From the NCBI RefSeq assembly GCF_045223415.1, contig NZ_JBEQZJ010000054.1, positions 1-20,981 of the forward strand: a DNA stretch of 20,981 nt, read 5' to 3'. Source of the DNA: Hoskinsella mucinilytica (GTDB taxonomy: Bacteria; Bacillota_I; Bacilli_A; Erysipelotrichales; Erysipelotrichaceae). Positions 7,822-15,495 of this stretch are shown here, in pieces. Both the position numbers and the translations under genes were made by a program. The notes below the pieces were generated by a model. The model saw nothing but the letters and a program-made list of their open reading frames with translations. It was not told where the DNA came from and searched no databases. Position 1 is the first letter of the stretch. Each line of letters begins with the position of its first letter.

Positions 7822-9570
7822 TTAAGAATCCTTTAGTAAGCTATGTTGTACCGGTGGTAACAATACCTTTCCACGAGAATCGCTAATCAATACCTCAATA
7901 TCATCTTTGATGATTTCATATATTTCCAAAGCCATATCATCCTTATATTTATCTAACAATTTCTGATCATGTTCAATATCATGATCTACCTCAAAATAAC
8001 CGACATATTGAAATACAGATAATTTTTCATTTTGGAAAGATACGGCAACTGCTATGGTAACTGCACAAATATGCTCTTTTACAAAATCAGTACTTATGAT
8101 ATGAATGCTCGTATCTTGTATCATATCTTTTTTTAATCGATTGAATTCTATATATTCTAAATCATAATCGATAAAGTCATATTCTCTACTATCTTGGACT
8201 AATTTCAACAATGGCATTTGATTGATCCAATGTAAATATCCTAAGTATATCCAAAACAAAGTAGCAGATAGGGAGTATGTATAAAAGATGCCATAATCCA
8301 ACATTCCACCTACAAATTCACTCATCAACACAAAGATCATTAATAGAATGATAAAGTAAGATTTGGTGTAACTATATTTTCTGGTTAGCTCAATCAAAGT
8401 GATACAGCTATTCATAAAGAATAATAGAAAACACACAAATCCGGCAATCCCCGCTGTAACCAAAGCTTCAATAAACACGTTATGTGTATGCACGACCTGA
8501 GGAGCCTCAAATACATGGGCTTGCGGATAGAGCTCTCTTGCCATAGGTTGTAATGTATTTGCTCCGATACCGATGATAGGAGATGTTTTCCATAGCTTAT
8601 AGGATGTAGCCCATAGTGTGATCCTACTGGAACTTACCTCATCAGCCAATCGATAAATTTCATAACGATTTTTCCATGTACCATCTTCGACAAGAGAAAG
8701 AATTTTCACAACTTTATCTAATTGAAATCTACCACCTGTATCTGATATCTCTGCCCCTTGTAACATAGGAATGATATACAAAGCTTTCTGTGTTAGACCT
8801 GTACCAAAGTAAAACACAATGGCAGCTAAGCAAGCGATGATGATCTTCTTAGGTTTACTAAATTGTTTCCTCTTAAAAATCGTATAATACATCGCCATTA
8901 ATACCATCAGAAACAGGATGATCATAGCTGCTCTACAATTACCTAACAAAATAAAGAAGAATTGTACAATACCATTCACATAATAGAAAGATGAGTACTT
9001 TGCTTTGTTTCTAATTGACATTACTGAGAAAACAATAGATATACAAGCAAGAAAAGATGCTGGATTGGAGTTAAAATAAATTCCAAACAAACGATCTCCT
9101 CCAATTAGTCCGATACTCGTTCCATTTCGTGTCATTGTGATGTTAAACAAAAACATGAGTAATGAAATACTACTTGCGACAAATGTCAGAATACAGGTCA
9201 TCTTATTGATTACTCGCATTTCTTTTTTGATATCGATCCAAGCATAATCTTTCGGACAAGCATATAACAAGACAAATATCAAAAATTGCATCATCACAGT
9301 GATATATGAAGCTTTTGTAGCATAGTCAATATTTGCCCTAACCGCCAATAAAAGACAAAATATATATCCCAGCAATAAGCCTACATGATAGGTTTTGAAG
9401 TTCAGTCTTCCTTTTATTCCATCATAAAGCAAAATCAACACTCCCCATATCATCAATGGAGCCTCTAATATAAAGAAATCAATACCAAAAAACTTCAAAT
9501 TTAACGTCTGAAAAAATATCGCTATCACAAATGCAAATTTATAATAGCTTCGATTCATAAGTTTTGACAT
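7822..9570 (-). CDS. O-antigen ligase/polymerase-like membrane protein with soluble C-terminal tail
   Basis: The 582-residue protein has about ten hydrophobic segments between residues 12 and 447. It has the Wzy_C/WaaL hallmarks: SRITLW (315-320), SPIIGIGANTL (330-340), and HTHNVFIEALVTAGIAG (361-377) just before a membrane helix. This superfamily moves or polymerises undecaprenyl-linked glycans on the outer membrane face. In a Gram-positive context the role could be polymerase or transfer to a surface acceptor; the sequence does not decide. Residues about 451-582 form a charged tail with no membrane segment and no family I recognise. GGGAGG precedes the ATG. The gene is a single-gene unit close to, but outside, the capD operon. 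Confidence 0.82.
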   Translation of the reverse strand: MSKLMNRSYYKFAFVIAIFFQTLNLKFFGIDFFILEAPLMIWGVLILLYDGIKGRLNFKTYHVGLLLGYIFCLLLAVRANIDYATKASYITVMMQFLIFVLLYACPKDYAWIDIKKEMRVINKMTCILTFVASSISLLMFLFNITMTRNGTSIGLIGGDRLFGIYFNSNPASFLACISIVFSVMSIRNKAKYSSFYYVNGIVQFFFILLGNCRAAMIILFLMVLMAMYYTIFKRKQFSKPKKIIIACLAAIVFYFGTGLTQKALYIIPMLQGAEISDTGGRFQLDKVVKILSLVEDGTWKNRYEIYRLADEVSSSRITLWATSYKLWKTSPIIGIGANTLQPMARELYPQAHVFEAPQVVHTHNVFIEALVTAGIAGFVCFLLFFMNSCITLIELTRKYSYTKSYFIILLMIFVLMSEFVGGMLDYGIFYTYSLSATLFWIYLGYLHWINQMPLLKLVQDSREYDFIDYDLEYIEFNRLKKDMIQDTSIHIISTDFVKEHICAVTIAVAVSFQNEKLSVFQYVGYFEVDHDIEHDQKLLDKYKDDMALEIYEIIKDDIEVLISDSRGKVLLPPVQHSLLKDS

Positions 9571-9593
9571 AGAATCCCTCCCATTTGTCTATT

Positions 9594-9604
9594 ATTATAG
9601 CACA
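9594..9604 (-). promoter_or_regulatory. Extended -10 promoter of the ligase-like gene
   Basis: The minus strand reads TGTGCTATAAT, a full extended -10, with no good -35 at 16-18 bases. The palindrome at 9640-9659 lies about 62 bases upstream of the inferred start. Confidence 0.6.
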
Positions 9605-9639
9605 TCAAGATGCTTCATAGTGCATATTCATTATACAGT

Positions 9640-9659
9640 CATGATTTAGATAAATCATG
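9640..9659. promoter_or_regulatory. 20-bp palindrome, candidate regulator-binding site
   Basis: CATGATTTAGATAAATCATG is a perfect inverted repeat with 9-base arms and a 2-base centre. It lies in the 200-base gap between the prmC terminator and the ligase-like promoter, about six helical turns upstream of the latter's inferred start. No U-run follows on either strand, so it is not a terminator. The regulator is unknown. Confidence 0.45.
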
Positions 9660-9734
9660 GTGAACCAACATAGCAATATATACTCATACACAATAAGCAA
9701 TAAGAGGATATTGTCCTTATGGTATACATACATC

Positions 9735-9773
9735 AAAAAAAAGCAGTGGAAAATTTACCTCCATTGCTTTTTA
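9735..9773 (-). terminator. Intrinsic terminator of prfA-prmC
   Basis: On minus, AAAAAGCAATGGA pairs with TCCACTGCTTTTT (one A-C mismatch) around a 9-base loop and runs into a T8 tract. The prmC stop codon forms the foot of the hairpin. Confidence 0.8.
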
Positions 9774-10625
9774 TAAATTCAAATATACAAACAACATACG
9801 ATCCTTACCATTGATATCCTTAATGACTTCAACCTTAGCATCCGGAAAATATTTTTGTGCTTCCTCACGCAAAGCTTCTCCTTGTTGATACCCCATTTCA
9901 AATGCCATCATTGCTTTTTCTTTTAACACCTTAGGTGCATTTTCAAAAATGATTCGATAGAATTTTAATCCATCTTCTCCACCAAACAGAGCAACATGTG
10001 GTTCATAATTGACAACACTATCTTCCATCACTTCTTCTTTTGGAATGTATGGAGGATTACTAATCAAAATATCTACTTTAATATCACGTTCTATTAACGG
10101 TTGTAACATATCACCTACTAGAAAGCTTACCACAGCCTCGTTTTCTTTTGCATTTTCCGTTGCGACCATTACTGCATCTTCACTAATATCAGTTGCAATC
10201 AGGTGAAGATTTTCTTCTTCTTTTTTCAAAGAGATCGCAATTGCTCCACTACCAGTTCCAATATCTACTGCCACCACATTTTCCACATCTGAAAAATATT
10301 CGTCATAAGCCGCTAGTACATTGGCTACCAATTCTTCGGTTTCCGGTCTTGGAATCAAAACATGCTCATTGACCTTAAAACGATATCCATAAAACCATTC
10401 AAATCCTAGCACATGTCCCAATGGTTCTCCACTTACCAAACGCTTGATACCCGCTTCATACATGGTCTGTATATCTTGAGGCATTTCTTCCTCATATTCC
10501 ATATATAGATTATGAGCTTCTTTATTGGTCAATTCCAACAAATAAAACAATGCGGCTTGTTCACCACGATCTGCGGCTTCCATTTCAACTTTTGCCTGAT
10601 GTAGCACCTCACGATAGCTAGCCAT
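9771..10625 (-). CDS. prmC: Release factor glutamine methyltransferase
   Basis: This 284-residue protein methylates the Gln of the GGQ motif in peptide chain release factors using S-adenosylmethionine. Visible motifs are PRPETE (92-97), the cofactor-binding DIGTGSGAIA (121-130) and the catalytic NPPY (190-193) that holds the substrate Gln. The N-terminal helical domain (about 1-75) is the release-factor-binding part. The start overlaps the end of prfA by 8 bases, and its substrate RF1 is that neighbour, the common arrangement in Firmicutes. Length is standard. Confidence 0.96.
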   Translation of the reverse strand: MASYREVLHQAKVEMEAADRGEQAALFYLLELTNKEAHNLYMEYEEEMPQDIQTMYEAGIKRLVSGEPLGHVLGFEWFYGYRFKVNEHVLIPRPETEELVANVLAAYDEYFSDVENVVAVDIGTGSGAIAISLKKEEENLHLIATDISEDAVMVATENAKENEAVVSFLVGDMLQPLIERDIKVDILISNPPYIPKEEVMEDSVVNYEPHVALFGGEDGLKFYRIIFENAPKVLKEKAMMAFEMGYQQGEALREEAQKYFPDAKVEVIKDINGKDRMLFVYLNL

Positions 10626-11697
10626 TATTTTGTCCTGCCAGTTTTGCCTGCTGATCTGCGGAAGTCAACGCATCCAGCAAATCTTGCATACGACCTTCCA
10701 TGATTCTATCTAATTGATTGACATTGTAACCAATACGATGATCTGTTACACGATTTTGAGGATAGTTATAGGTACGAATTTTTTCAGCACGATCTCCGGT
10801 TCCGATCTTGCTTCTTCGCTCCATACCCTGTTCTTCTTCCAACTTTCTTTGATGTTCTTCATAAACACGAGATCGAATGGTCATCAACGCAGTCGCACGG
10901 TTCTCATGTTGAGAACGCCCATCTTGACATTTTACAGTAATACCTGTTGGTTTATGCACAATACGTACAGCAGAATCTGTTTTATTGATATGCTGTCCTC
11001 CGGCACCGGATGAACGCATTGTTTCAATTTCTAAATCATTCATATCGATATCAAAATCATCTGCTTCAATTTCAGGAGTAACCAATACAGTCGCAGTTGA
11101 TGTATGAATACGTCCTTGACTTTCTGTCTTTGGTACTCGTTGTACACGATGACTTCCTGATTCAAATTTTAATCTACCATAAACGCCATCCCCTTTGACC
11201 TCAAAAGATACTAAGGAAAAGCCTCCAGCTTCTGATTCATCCATTTCGATAATCTCGATTTTCCAACCTTGACTTTCCGCATATTTACTATACATACGAT
11301 ACAAGTCACCGGCAAAGATATTTCCTTCATCCCCACCTGCTGCACCTCGTATTTCTACGATAGCGTTATGAGAATCATTAGGATCCTTTGGTATCAATAA
11401 GATTTCCAATTTTTTCAAAGCTTCTTCTATTTTCGGCTCCAATTCCTCAATTTCCATCTTTGCCATTTCTTTGATTTCTTTATCATCTTCCATTAACAAC
11501 GCCTTTGCATCCTCCAGCGCCTGAACACTATTCTTATAATCTGTATAGGTTTCAACGACCTGAGTCAAATCTGCTTGTTCTCTACCTAGCTTTGCCAGCA
11601 TTTTAGAATCACTGACAATTTCAGGTGACATCATCATATCATTGATCTCGTGATAACGGTTGACCATTCCTTCTAGTCTTTCTATCATGACACTCAT
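10618..11697 (-). CDS. prfA: Peptide chain release factor 1
   Basis: This 359-residue class I release factor recognises UAA/UAG and triggers peptidyl-tRNA hydrolysis. GGQ is at 233-235 in SSGAGGQHINKTDSAVRI. The codon-recognition tripeptide is PKT (189-191, in RVPKTESQGRIHTS), fitting the RF1 PxT pattern rather than the SPF of RF2. AGGAGG lies 8 bases before the chosen ATG; an in-frame Met at residue 4 is too far downstream of it. It is cotranscribed with prmC. This release factor 1 must not be confused with the Listeria virulence regulator of the same gene name. Confidence 0.98.
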   Translation of the reverse strand: MSVMIERLEGMVNRYHEINDMMMSPEIVSDSKMLAKLGREQADLTQVVETYTDYKNSVQALEDAKALLMEDDKEIKEMAKMEIEELEPKIEEALKKLEILLIPKDPNDSHNAIVEIRGAAGGDEGNIFAGDLYRMYSKYAESQGWKIEIIEMDESEAGGFSLVSFEVKGDGVYGRLKFESGSHRVQRVPKTESQGRIHTSTATVLVTPEIEADDFDIDMNDLEIETMRSSGAGGQHINKTDSAVRIVHKPTGITVKCQDGRSQHENRATALMTIRSRVYEEHQRKLEEEQGMERRSKIGTGDRAEKIRTYNYPQNRVTDHRIGYNVNQLDRIMEGRMQDLLDALTSADQQAKLAGQNNG

Positions 11698-11769
11698 TTA
11701 CAATTCCTCCTGTTTTTTATACAAACTGCTTTTATCTTCTACGTAAAACACGCATAAATATCCTTATAT

Positions 11770-11798
11770 ACTATACCATTGAAACAATGAATTGAAAA
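11770..11798 (-). promoter_or_regulatory. prfA-prmC promoter
   Basis: Minus strand TTTTCA (11793-11798), 17-base spacer, TATAGT (11770-11775) preceded by TGG, an extended -10. It lies downstream of the tdk terminator, so prfA-prmC forms its own unit with a leader of about 65 bases. Confidence 0.6.
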
Positions 11799-11848
11799 GG
11801 ATAAAATCCCCTTTATTGATCATTGTCTATCTACAGTATGTACCATAT

Positions 11849-11874
11849 AAAAAGCCTGTAAACTTGTTACAGAC
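11849..11874 (-). terminator. Intrinsic terminator of tdk
   Basis: Minus strand GTCTGTAA/TTACAGGC stem (8 bp with one G-U pair), loop CAAGT, then TTTTTAT. It lies about 140 bases after the tdk stop. The inner CTGTAA/TTACAG is also an inverted repeat, so a protein-binding site is a less likely alternative. Confidence 0.65.
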
Positions 11875-12012
11875 GAAAGAAATAACTTCATAAAATATAA
11901 AAAACAGTTACTACCATAACATCTAAAGAAATACAATATACATACCGGTAAAACTTAGATTCATATGATTCACTATACATATTTGATTTTCTCAATATAG
12001 TTATAACAGACT

Positions 12013-12618
12013 TTATTTTTGATTTTGCTTATCTAATCCAGGTTTCCCAGGCACTTCATGACAATGGCGGCATCTTGCTTCATATTGTTCACTTGCTCCA
12101 ACTAAGATAATTGGATCATGATAGTTTGCAGGAGCTCCATTGATCAGGCGTTGACTTCTAGTTGCCGGTGCACCACATTTGGTACATACTGCTGTTAATT
12201 TAGTCACAAACTCTGCATGCGTAAACAATTGAGGCATCACACCAAATGGAACACCTCGAAAATCCATATCCAAACCTGCAACCATAACACGTTTTCCTCG
12301 ATCTGCATAGTAATCACATATCGCAACGATTTCATCATCAAAAAACTGAACCTCATCGATTGCGATTACATCATAACTGTCATCTATGTAATGAAATATC
12401 TCATGTGCCTTTTCAATTGCAAAGCTTTCCACACTGCTCCCCGCATGAGAAACAATGTTGTCTGCGCTATATCGATCATCTATTTTCGGTTTAAATACCG
12501 CAATCTTTTTCTTTGCATATTCCAGTACCTTGATTCTTCTGATCAATTCTTCTGTTTTTCCCGCAAACATACAGCCGGATATCACTTCTAACCAGCCTTC
12601 CCGATATTGTTTATACAT
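12013..12618 (-). CDS. tdk: Thymidine kinase (TK1 type)
   Basis: This 201-residue enzyme phosphorylates thymidine with ATP in the nucleotide salvage pathway. The P-loop GCMFAGKT spans 15-22, the catalytic Glu is E89 in DEVQFF, and the structural zinc is held by C145, C148, C183 and C186. The lasso/substrate loop around APANYHDPIILVGASEQYEAR is intact. GAGGTG lies 10 bases before the ATG. It follows rpmE, as in many Firmicutes (rpmE-tdk-prfA-prmC order), but has its own promoter and terminator here. Confidence 0.97.
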   Translation of the reverse strand: MYKQYREGWLEVISGCMFAGKTEELIRRIKVLEYAKKKIAVFKPKIDDRYSADNIVSHAGSSVESFAIEKAHEIFHYIDDSYDVIAIDEVQFFDDEIVAICDYYADRGKRVMVAGLDMDFRGVPFGVMPQLFTHAEFVTKLTAVCTKCGAPATRSQRLINGAPANYHDPIILVGASEQYEARCRHCHEVPGKPGLDKQNQK

Positions 12619-12650
12619 ATTCCCTTTTCACCTCATTTATCATCCTTACT

Positions 12651-12679
12651 ATTATAACTGAATTCACTCTAAATGTGGA
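12651..12679 (-). promoter_or_regulatory. tdk promoter
   Basis: Minus strand TCCACA (12674-12679), 17-base spacer, TATAAT (12651-12656). There is no TG extension, unlike most promoters in this window. Confidence 0.55.
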
Positions 12680-12706
12680 TGGTAATGATTAGAAAAATAA
12701 AGAAAG

Positions 12707-12727
12707 AAAAAGAGGCACATAGCCTCT
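12707..12727 (-). terminator. Intrinsic terminator of rpmE
   Basis: Minus strand AGAGGC/GCCTCT stem with loop TATGT, then a T-rich run. It starts about 7 bases after the rpmE stop. Confidence 0.8.
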
Positions 12728-12733
12728 CTCTCA

Positions 12734-12937
12734 TTATTTAAGTCCGTATTTTTTGTTGAATTTTTCGATTCTACCCTGTGCAGCTGCGAATCTCTGACGA
12801 CCTGTATAGAATGGGTGACAGTTACTGCAAGTATCTACACGTAATTCTTTTGAAGTAGATCCGGTTTCAAATTCAGCACCACAAGATGTACATTTTACTG
12901 TAATACGGTGGTATTCTGGATGAATTCCTTTTTTCAT
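12734..12937 (-). CDS. rpmE: 50S ribosomal protein L31, zinc-binding form
   Basis: The 67-residue L31 begins MKKGIHPEYHRITVKC and has the zinc ligands C16, C19, C37 and C40 in CTSC and CSNC, followed by HPFYTGRQRF. This is therefore the C+ paralogue used when zinc is sufficient, not the Cys-free form usually controlled by Zur. It bridges the large-subunit central protuberance and the small subunit. AAGGAGAG precedes the ATG, and a hairpin lies just upstream of it. Confidence 0.98.
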   Translation of the reverse strand: MKKGIHPEYHRITVKCTSCGAEFETGSTSKELRVDTCSNCHPFYTGRQRFAAAQGRIEKFNKKYGLK

Positions 12938-12956
12938 GTTTTTACTCTCCTTCCGC

Positions 12957-12979
12957 CTTGAACCTCATGCGTGTTCAAA
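12957..12979 (-). promoter_or_regulatory. Hairpin in the rpmE 5' leader (candidate L31 leader)
   Basis: TTGAAC (12973-12978 read on minus) pairs with GTTCAA (12958-12963), with one more wobble pair outside and a 9-base loop. It lies between the promoter and the ribosome-binding site, ending about 8 bases before the latter. L31 leader motifs that bind L31 are known in Firmicutes and other phyla; assignment here is inference. Confidence 0.4.
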
Positions 12980-12993
12980 GTAAGTGCTATATC

Positions 12994-13022
12994 ATTATAG
13001 CAATACTTTTGTAAATAAGCAA
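12994..13022 (-). promoter_or_regulatory. rpmE promoter
   Basis: Minus strand TTGCTT (13017-13022), 17-base spacer, TATAAT (12994-12999) preceded by TGC: a near-consensus promoter with an extended -10, suiting a ribosomal protein gene. Confidence 0.75.
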
Positions 13023-13065
13023 TAGGAAAAATACAGAAAATTCATGCATAATTCCCATAATTCTT

Positions 13066-14109
13066 TTATTTCTCTACCTTCTCAAAACTACCATCCTGTT
13101 TACGGATAAATGCACTTCCAACAGGATGATCAAGCAATGGAATAATGGATGGATCATAGTTACATACAGTATTTAAAGCAAATACTTGTACATGATTCAT
13201 ATCAGCTAGATATTCAGGGCTTTCATCTCCTGCGAAAAATTGCCATCCACTATCTGGATTTCCTTCACTGGGTTCTTGACGCACCATATATTGGATAGGT
13301 GCTTGTTCAAGACTGATGCGATCTGTAACCAAACAGCCTTTTTGATCTTCAATCAACTTTTTAACTTCTTTGATTTCTTTGAAATACTTTTTTACTTCGG
13401 GCCATACATGATGGTTCCAAAGTTGTTCACCTTTGAAAAACAACTCTGAAATACCTCCAAATAAGGTTTGAAACATGTGGTCTGCATATTCTTGAGAAGC
13501 ACCACTTGTATAATACATAAAATAAGTGCCACCACATAAGTAACTAATCGCATAATCTTCAAAACCATCATACATACGAAATGCCCGTTGTCCAAGATCC
13601 TTTAACATGAATTGATAATCATCATCCTCAAGATATCCTGCACTATAGCATTCTTTCGCCATACGAATGCCTTCTCCAAAGTCAAATGCCGCAAATCCTT
13701 TATCTTTCACAATTGGATAAAACTGTTCTGCGAACGTCTTACATTTCTCAAAATACTCCCTTGTATTCTCTTTCATATCTTTTGTATCAAAAGACGGTTT
13801 TCCTTCCCAAAAGCCCTTGAATTGTTCAAATTGTAATTGTGTATTTTCAAATACAAACATTCTTATTTGCTCAATTGCTGATTTTTTATCTGTAATGGAA
13901 AAACGTTTCTCTAAATATTCTTTTAAATCTTCTCGTTGTGTCACTTTATCAGAAAAAACATCATAGCCTGTTAATATAGAAGGCAATGCCGCAATCAAAT
14001 GTGGCAATTCTTCCATGGTAGCTTGTGTTATTTCTTCTTTTCTTTCTTGTTCTATTTTCTTTTTTAAATTCCCAATCAACTCTACATAAGATAGTTGTCC
14101 AGCATCCAT
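13066..14109 (-). CDS. DUF1266 protein with C-terminal DUF2185/Imm33 domain
   Basis: The 347-residue soluble protein has two recognisable parts. Residues about 55-225 resemble DUF1266, with the core AFDFGEGIRMAKECYSAGYL (141-160) and the aromatic EDYAISYLCGGTYF stretch. Residues about 259-337 resemble DUF2185 (immunity protein Imm33): CLVTDRISL, SGWQFFAGDESPEYL (287-301), ALNTVCNYDPSIIPLLD and GSAFIRK (331-337). DUF2185 proteins are often found as predicted immunity proteins in polymorphic toxin loci, but no toxin gene lies nearby, so the role here is unknown. AGGAG lies 9 bases before the ATG. It has its own promoter and no clear terminator before the rpmE promoter. No signal peptide or membrane segment is visible. 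Confidence 0.75.
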   Translation of the reverse strand: MDAGQLSYVELIGNLKKKIEQERKEEITQATMEELPHLIAALPSILTGYDVFSDKVTQREDLKEYLEKRFSITDKKSAIEQIRMFVFENTQLQFEQFKGFWEGKPSFDTKDMKENTREYFEKCKTFAEQFYPIVKDKGFAAFDFGEGIRMAKECYSAGYLEDDDYQFMLKDLGQRAFRMYDGFEDYAISYLCGGTYFMYYTSGASQEYADHMFQTLFGGISELFFKGEQLWNHHVWPEVKKYFKEIKEVKKLIEDQKGCLVTDRISLEQAPIQYMVRQEPSEGNPDSGWQFFAGDESPEYLADMNHVQVFALNTVCNYDPSIIPLLDHPVGSAFIRKQDGSFEKVEK

Positions 14110-14145
14110 ATCATTAATCTCCTCTTATTTTTCTCTTTATGTAAC

Positions 14146-14177
14146 ATTATACATCATTTTTATGAGCATGACCATGC
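14146..14177 (-). promoter_or_regulatory. Promoter of the DUF1266/Imm33 gene with an overlapping 12-bp palindrome
   Basis: Minus strand TGGTCA (14169-14174), 17-base spacer, TATAAT (14146-14151). The -35 lies inside the palindrome GCATGACCATGC (14166-14177), a possible operator. Confidence 0.45.
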
Positions 14178-14211
14178 CTTTCTTTCCTACGTATGTGGCA
14201 CTATGGCACAG

Positions 14212-14237
14212 AAAAAAAGATGAATTGCTTCATCTTT
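14212..14237 (-). terminator. Intrinsic terminator of glyA
   Basis: Minus strand AAAGATGAA/TTCATCTTT, a perfect 9-bp stem with loop GCAA running into a T-tract. The glyA stop codon overlaps the foot of the stem. This ends the rpiB-to-glyA unit. Confidence 0.9.
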
Positions 14238-15471
14238 ATTCACAGCGATCATTTGGTAATGGAAATTGTTCTGTTAGTGCACAGACCTCACGACGTACTT
14301 CTTCAATGATTGCTTTATCATCCGCATGTTTTAGAACACGTGATATCCACAATCCCACTTGTTTGAATTCAGCTTCCTTAAAACCTCGTGTTGTCATTGC
14401 TGCTGTACCTAAGCGAATGCCGCTTGTCACAAATGGTTTTTCTTTTTCAAACGGTATCGTATTTTTATTACATGTGATGCAAGCCTCATCTAATAGCTTT
14501 TCTGCCATTTTTCCTGTCATATCTATGGATGTTTTCACATCTACCAGAATCAAATGATTGTCTGTACCACCACTTACAATACGAAAACCTTCTTCTTTTA
14601 ATGTATCGCTTAATACTTTACAGTTCGCTATTACTTGAGCTGCATATGCTTTGAATTCCGGCTGTAATGCTTCTTGTAGACAAACTGCTTTTGCGGCTAT
14701 GATATGCATAAGCGGTCCACCTTGCATTCCCGGAAACACCTTTTTATCTAACAAAGCGGCGTATTTTTCTTTACAAAGAATCATACCTCCACGAGGTCCT
14801 CTTAGTGTTTTATGCGTAGTAGTAGTCACAAAATCAGCATATGGTACAGGACTTGGATGTAATCCTGCAGCAACAAGTCCGGCGATATGTGCCATATCAA
14901 CCATAAAATAAGCCCCAACTTCATCTGCTATTTCTCTGAATTTTGCGAAATCAATGATTCTTGGATATGCACTGGCTCCGGCTACGATCAGCTTTGGTTT
15001 ATGTTTTAAAGCAACACGACGTACATCCTCATAATCTATGGTTTCATCATCTTCACGAACGCCATAATCCACAAAGTGATAAAGCGTTCCTGAAAAATTC
15101 AATGGATGTCCATGTGTCAAATGGCCACCGGCAGTTAAATTCATACCAAGTACGGTATCTCCTGGTTCTAACAGTGCCATATAAACGCCCATGTTTGCTT
15201 GTGAACCTGAATGAGGCTGAACATTGGCATGCTCTGCATGAAACAACTCTTTTGCTCTTTCTCTTGCGATATTTTCTACCTCATCGACATTTACACATCC
15301 ACCATAATAACGTTTGCTAGGATATCCTTCTGCATATTTGTTTGTAAGAATACTTCCTGCTGCCGTTAATACATCTTTTGATACATAATTCTCTGATGCA
15401 ATCAATTCAATGTTATACAACTGTCGTTTTGCTTCTTTTTCAATTGCTGCTTCAATCAACTTATCCTTCAT
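14236..15471 (-). CDS. glyA: Serine hydroxymethyltransferase
   Basis: This 411-residue pyridoxal-phosphate enzyme interconverts serine and glycine, moving the one-carbon unit to tetrahydrofolate. The cofactor Lys is K221 in TTTTHKTLRGPRGG. Other conserved parts are SENYVS (26-31), the YAEGYPSKRYYGG substrate-binding segment (46-58), HSGSQAN (87-93) and VDMAHIAGL (191-199). Length is typical. AAGGAGG precedes the ATG, 24 bases after the PsiE-like gene. It is the last gene of a tightly packed unit with rpiB; glyA near rpiB is also seen in Bacillus. Confidence 0.98.
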   Translation of the reverse strand: MKDKLIEAAIEKEAKRQLYNIELIASENYVSKDVLTAAGSILTNKYAEGYPSKRYYGGCVNVDEVENIARERAKELFHAEHANVQPHSGSQANMGVYMALLEPGDTVLGMNLTAGGHLTHGHPLNFSGTLYHFVDYGVREDDETIDYEDVRRVALKHKPKLIVAGASAYPRIIDFAKFREIADEVGAYFMVDMAHIAGLVAAGLHPSPVPYADFVTTTTHKTLRGPRGGMILCKEKYAALLDKKVFPGMQGGPLMHIIAAKAVCLQEALQPEFKAYAAQVIANCKVLSDTLKEEGFRIVSGGTDNHLILVDVKTSIDMTGKMAEKLLDEACITCNKNTIPFEKEKPFVTSGIRLGTAAMTTRGFKEAEFKQVGLWISRVLKHADDKAIIEEVRREVCALTEQFPLPNDRCE

Positions 15472-15495
15472 TTTCGTAACCTCCTTCAGCTTTTA

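Larger units (their letters stand above)
11698..12012. other. Intergenic region tdk-prfA (315 bases)
   Basis: No ORF with a ribosome-binding site was found. In minus-strand order the gap holds an AT-rich tdk 3' untranslated stretch of about 140 bases, the tdk terminator hairpin (11849-11874), a promoter for prfA (11770-11798) and a 5' leader with AGGAGG just before the prfA ATG. A short AAAGG/CCTTT repeat at 11797-11816 looks incidental. Confidence 0.7.

Noticed and set aside
11797..11816. AAAGG/CCTTT repeat upstream of prfA as a terminator or riboswitch
   Set aside because: Short, imperfect, overlaps the -35 region and has no T-run; the real terminator is at 11849-11874.
12217..12591. 124-codon plus-strand open frame inside tdk
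   Set aside because: Antisense shadow of thymidine kinase; no ribosome-binding site or family resemblance.
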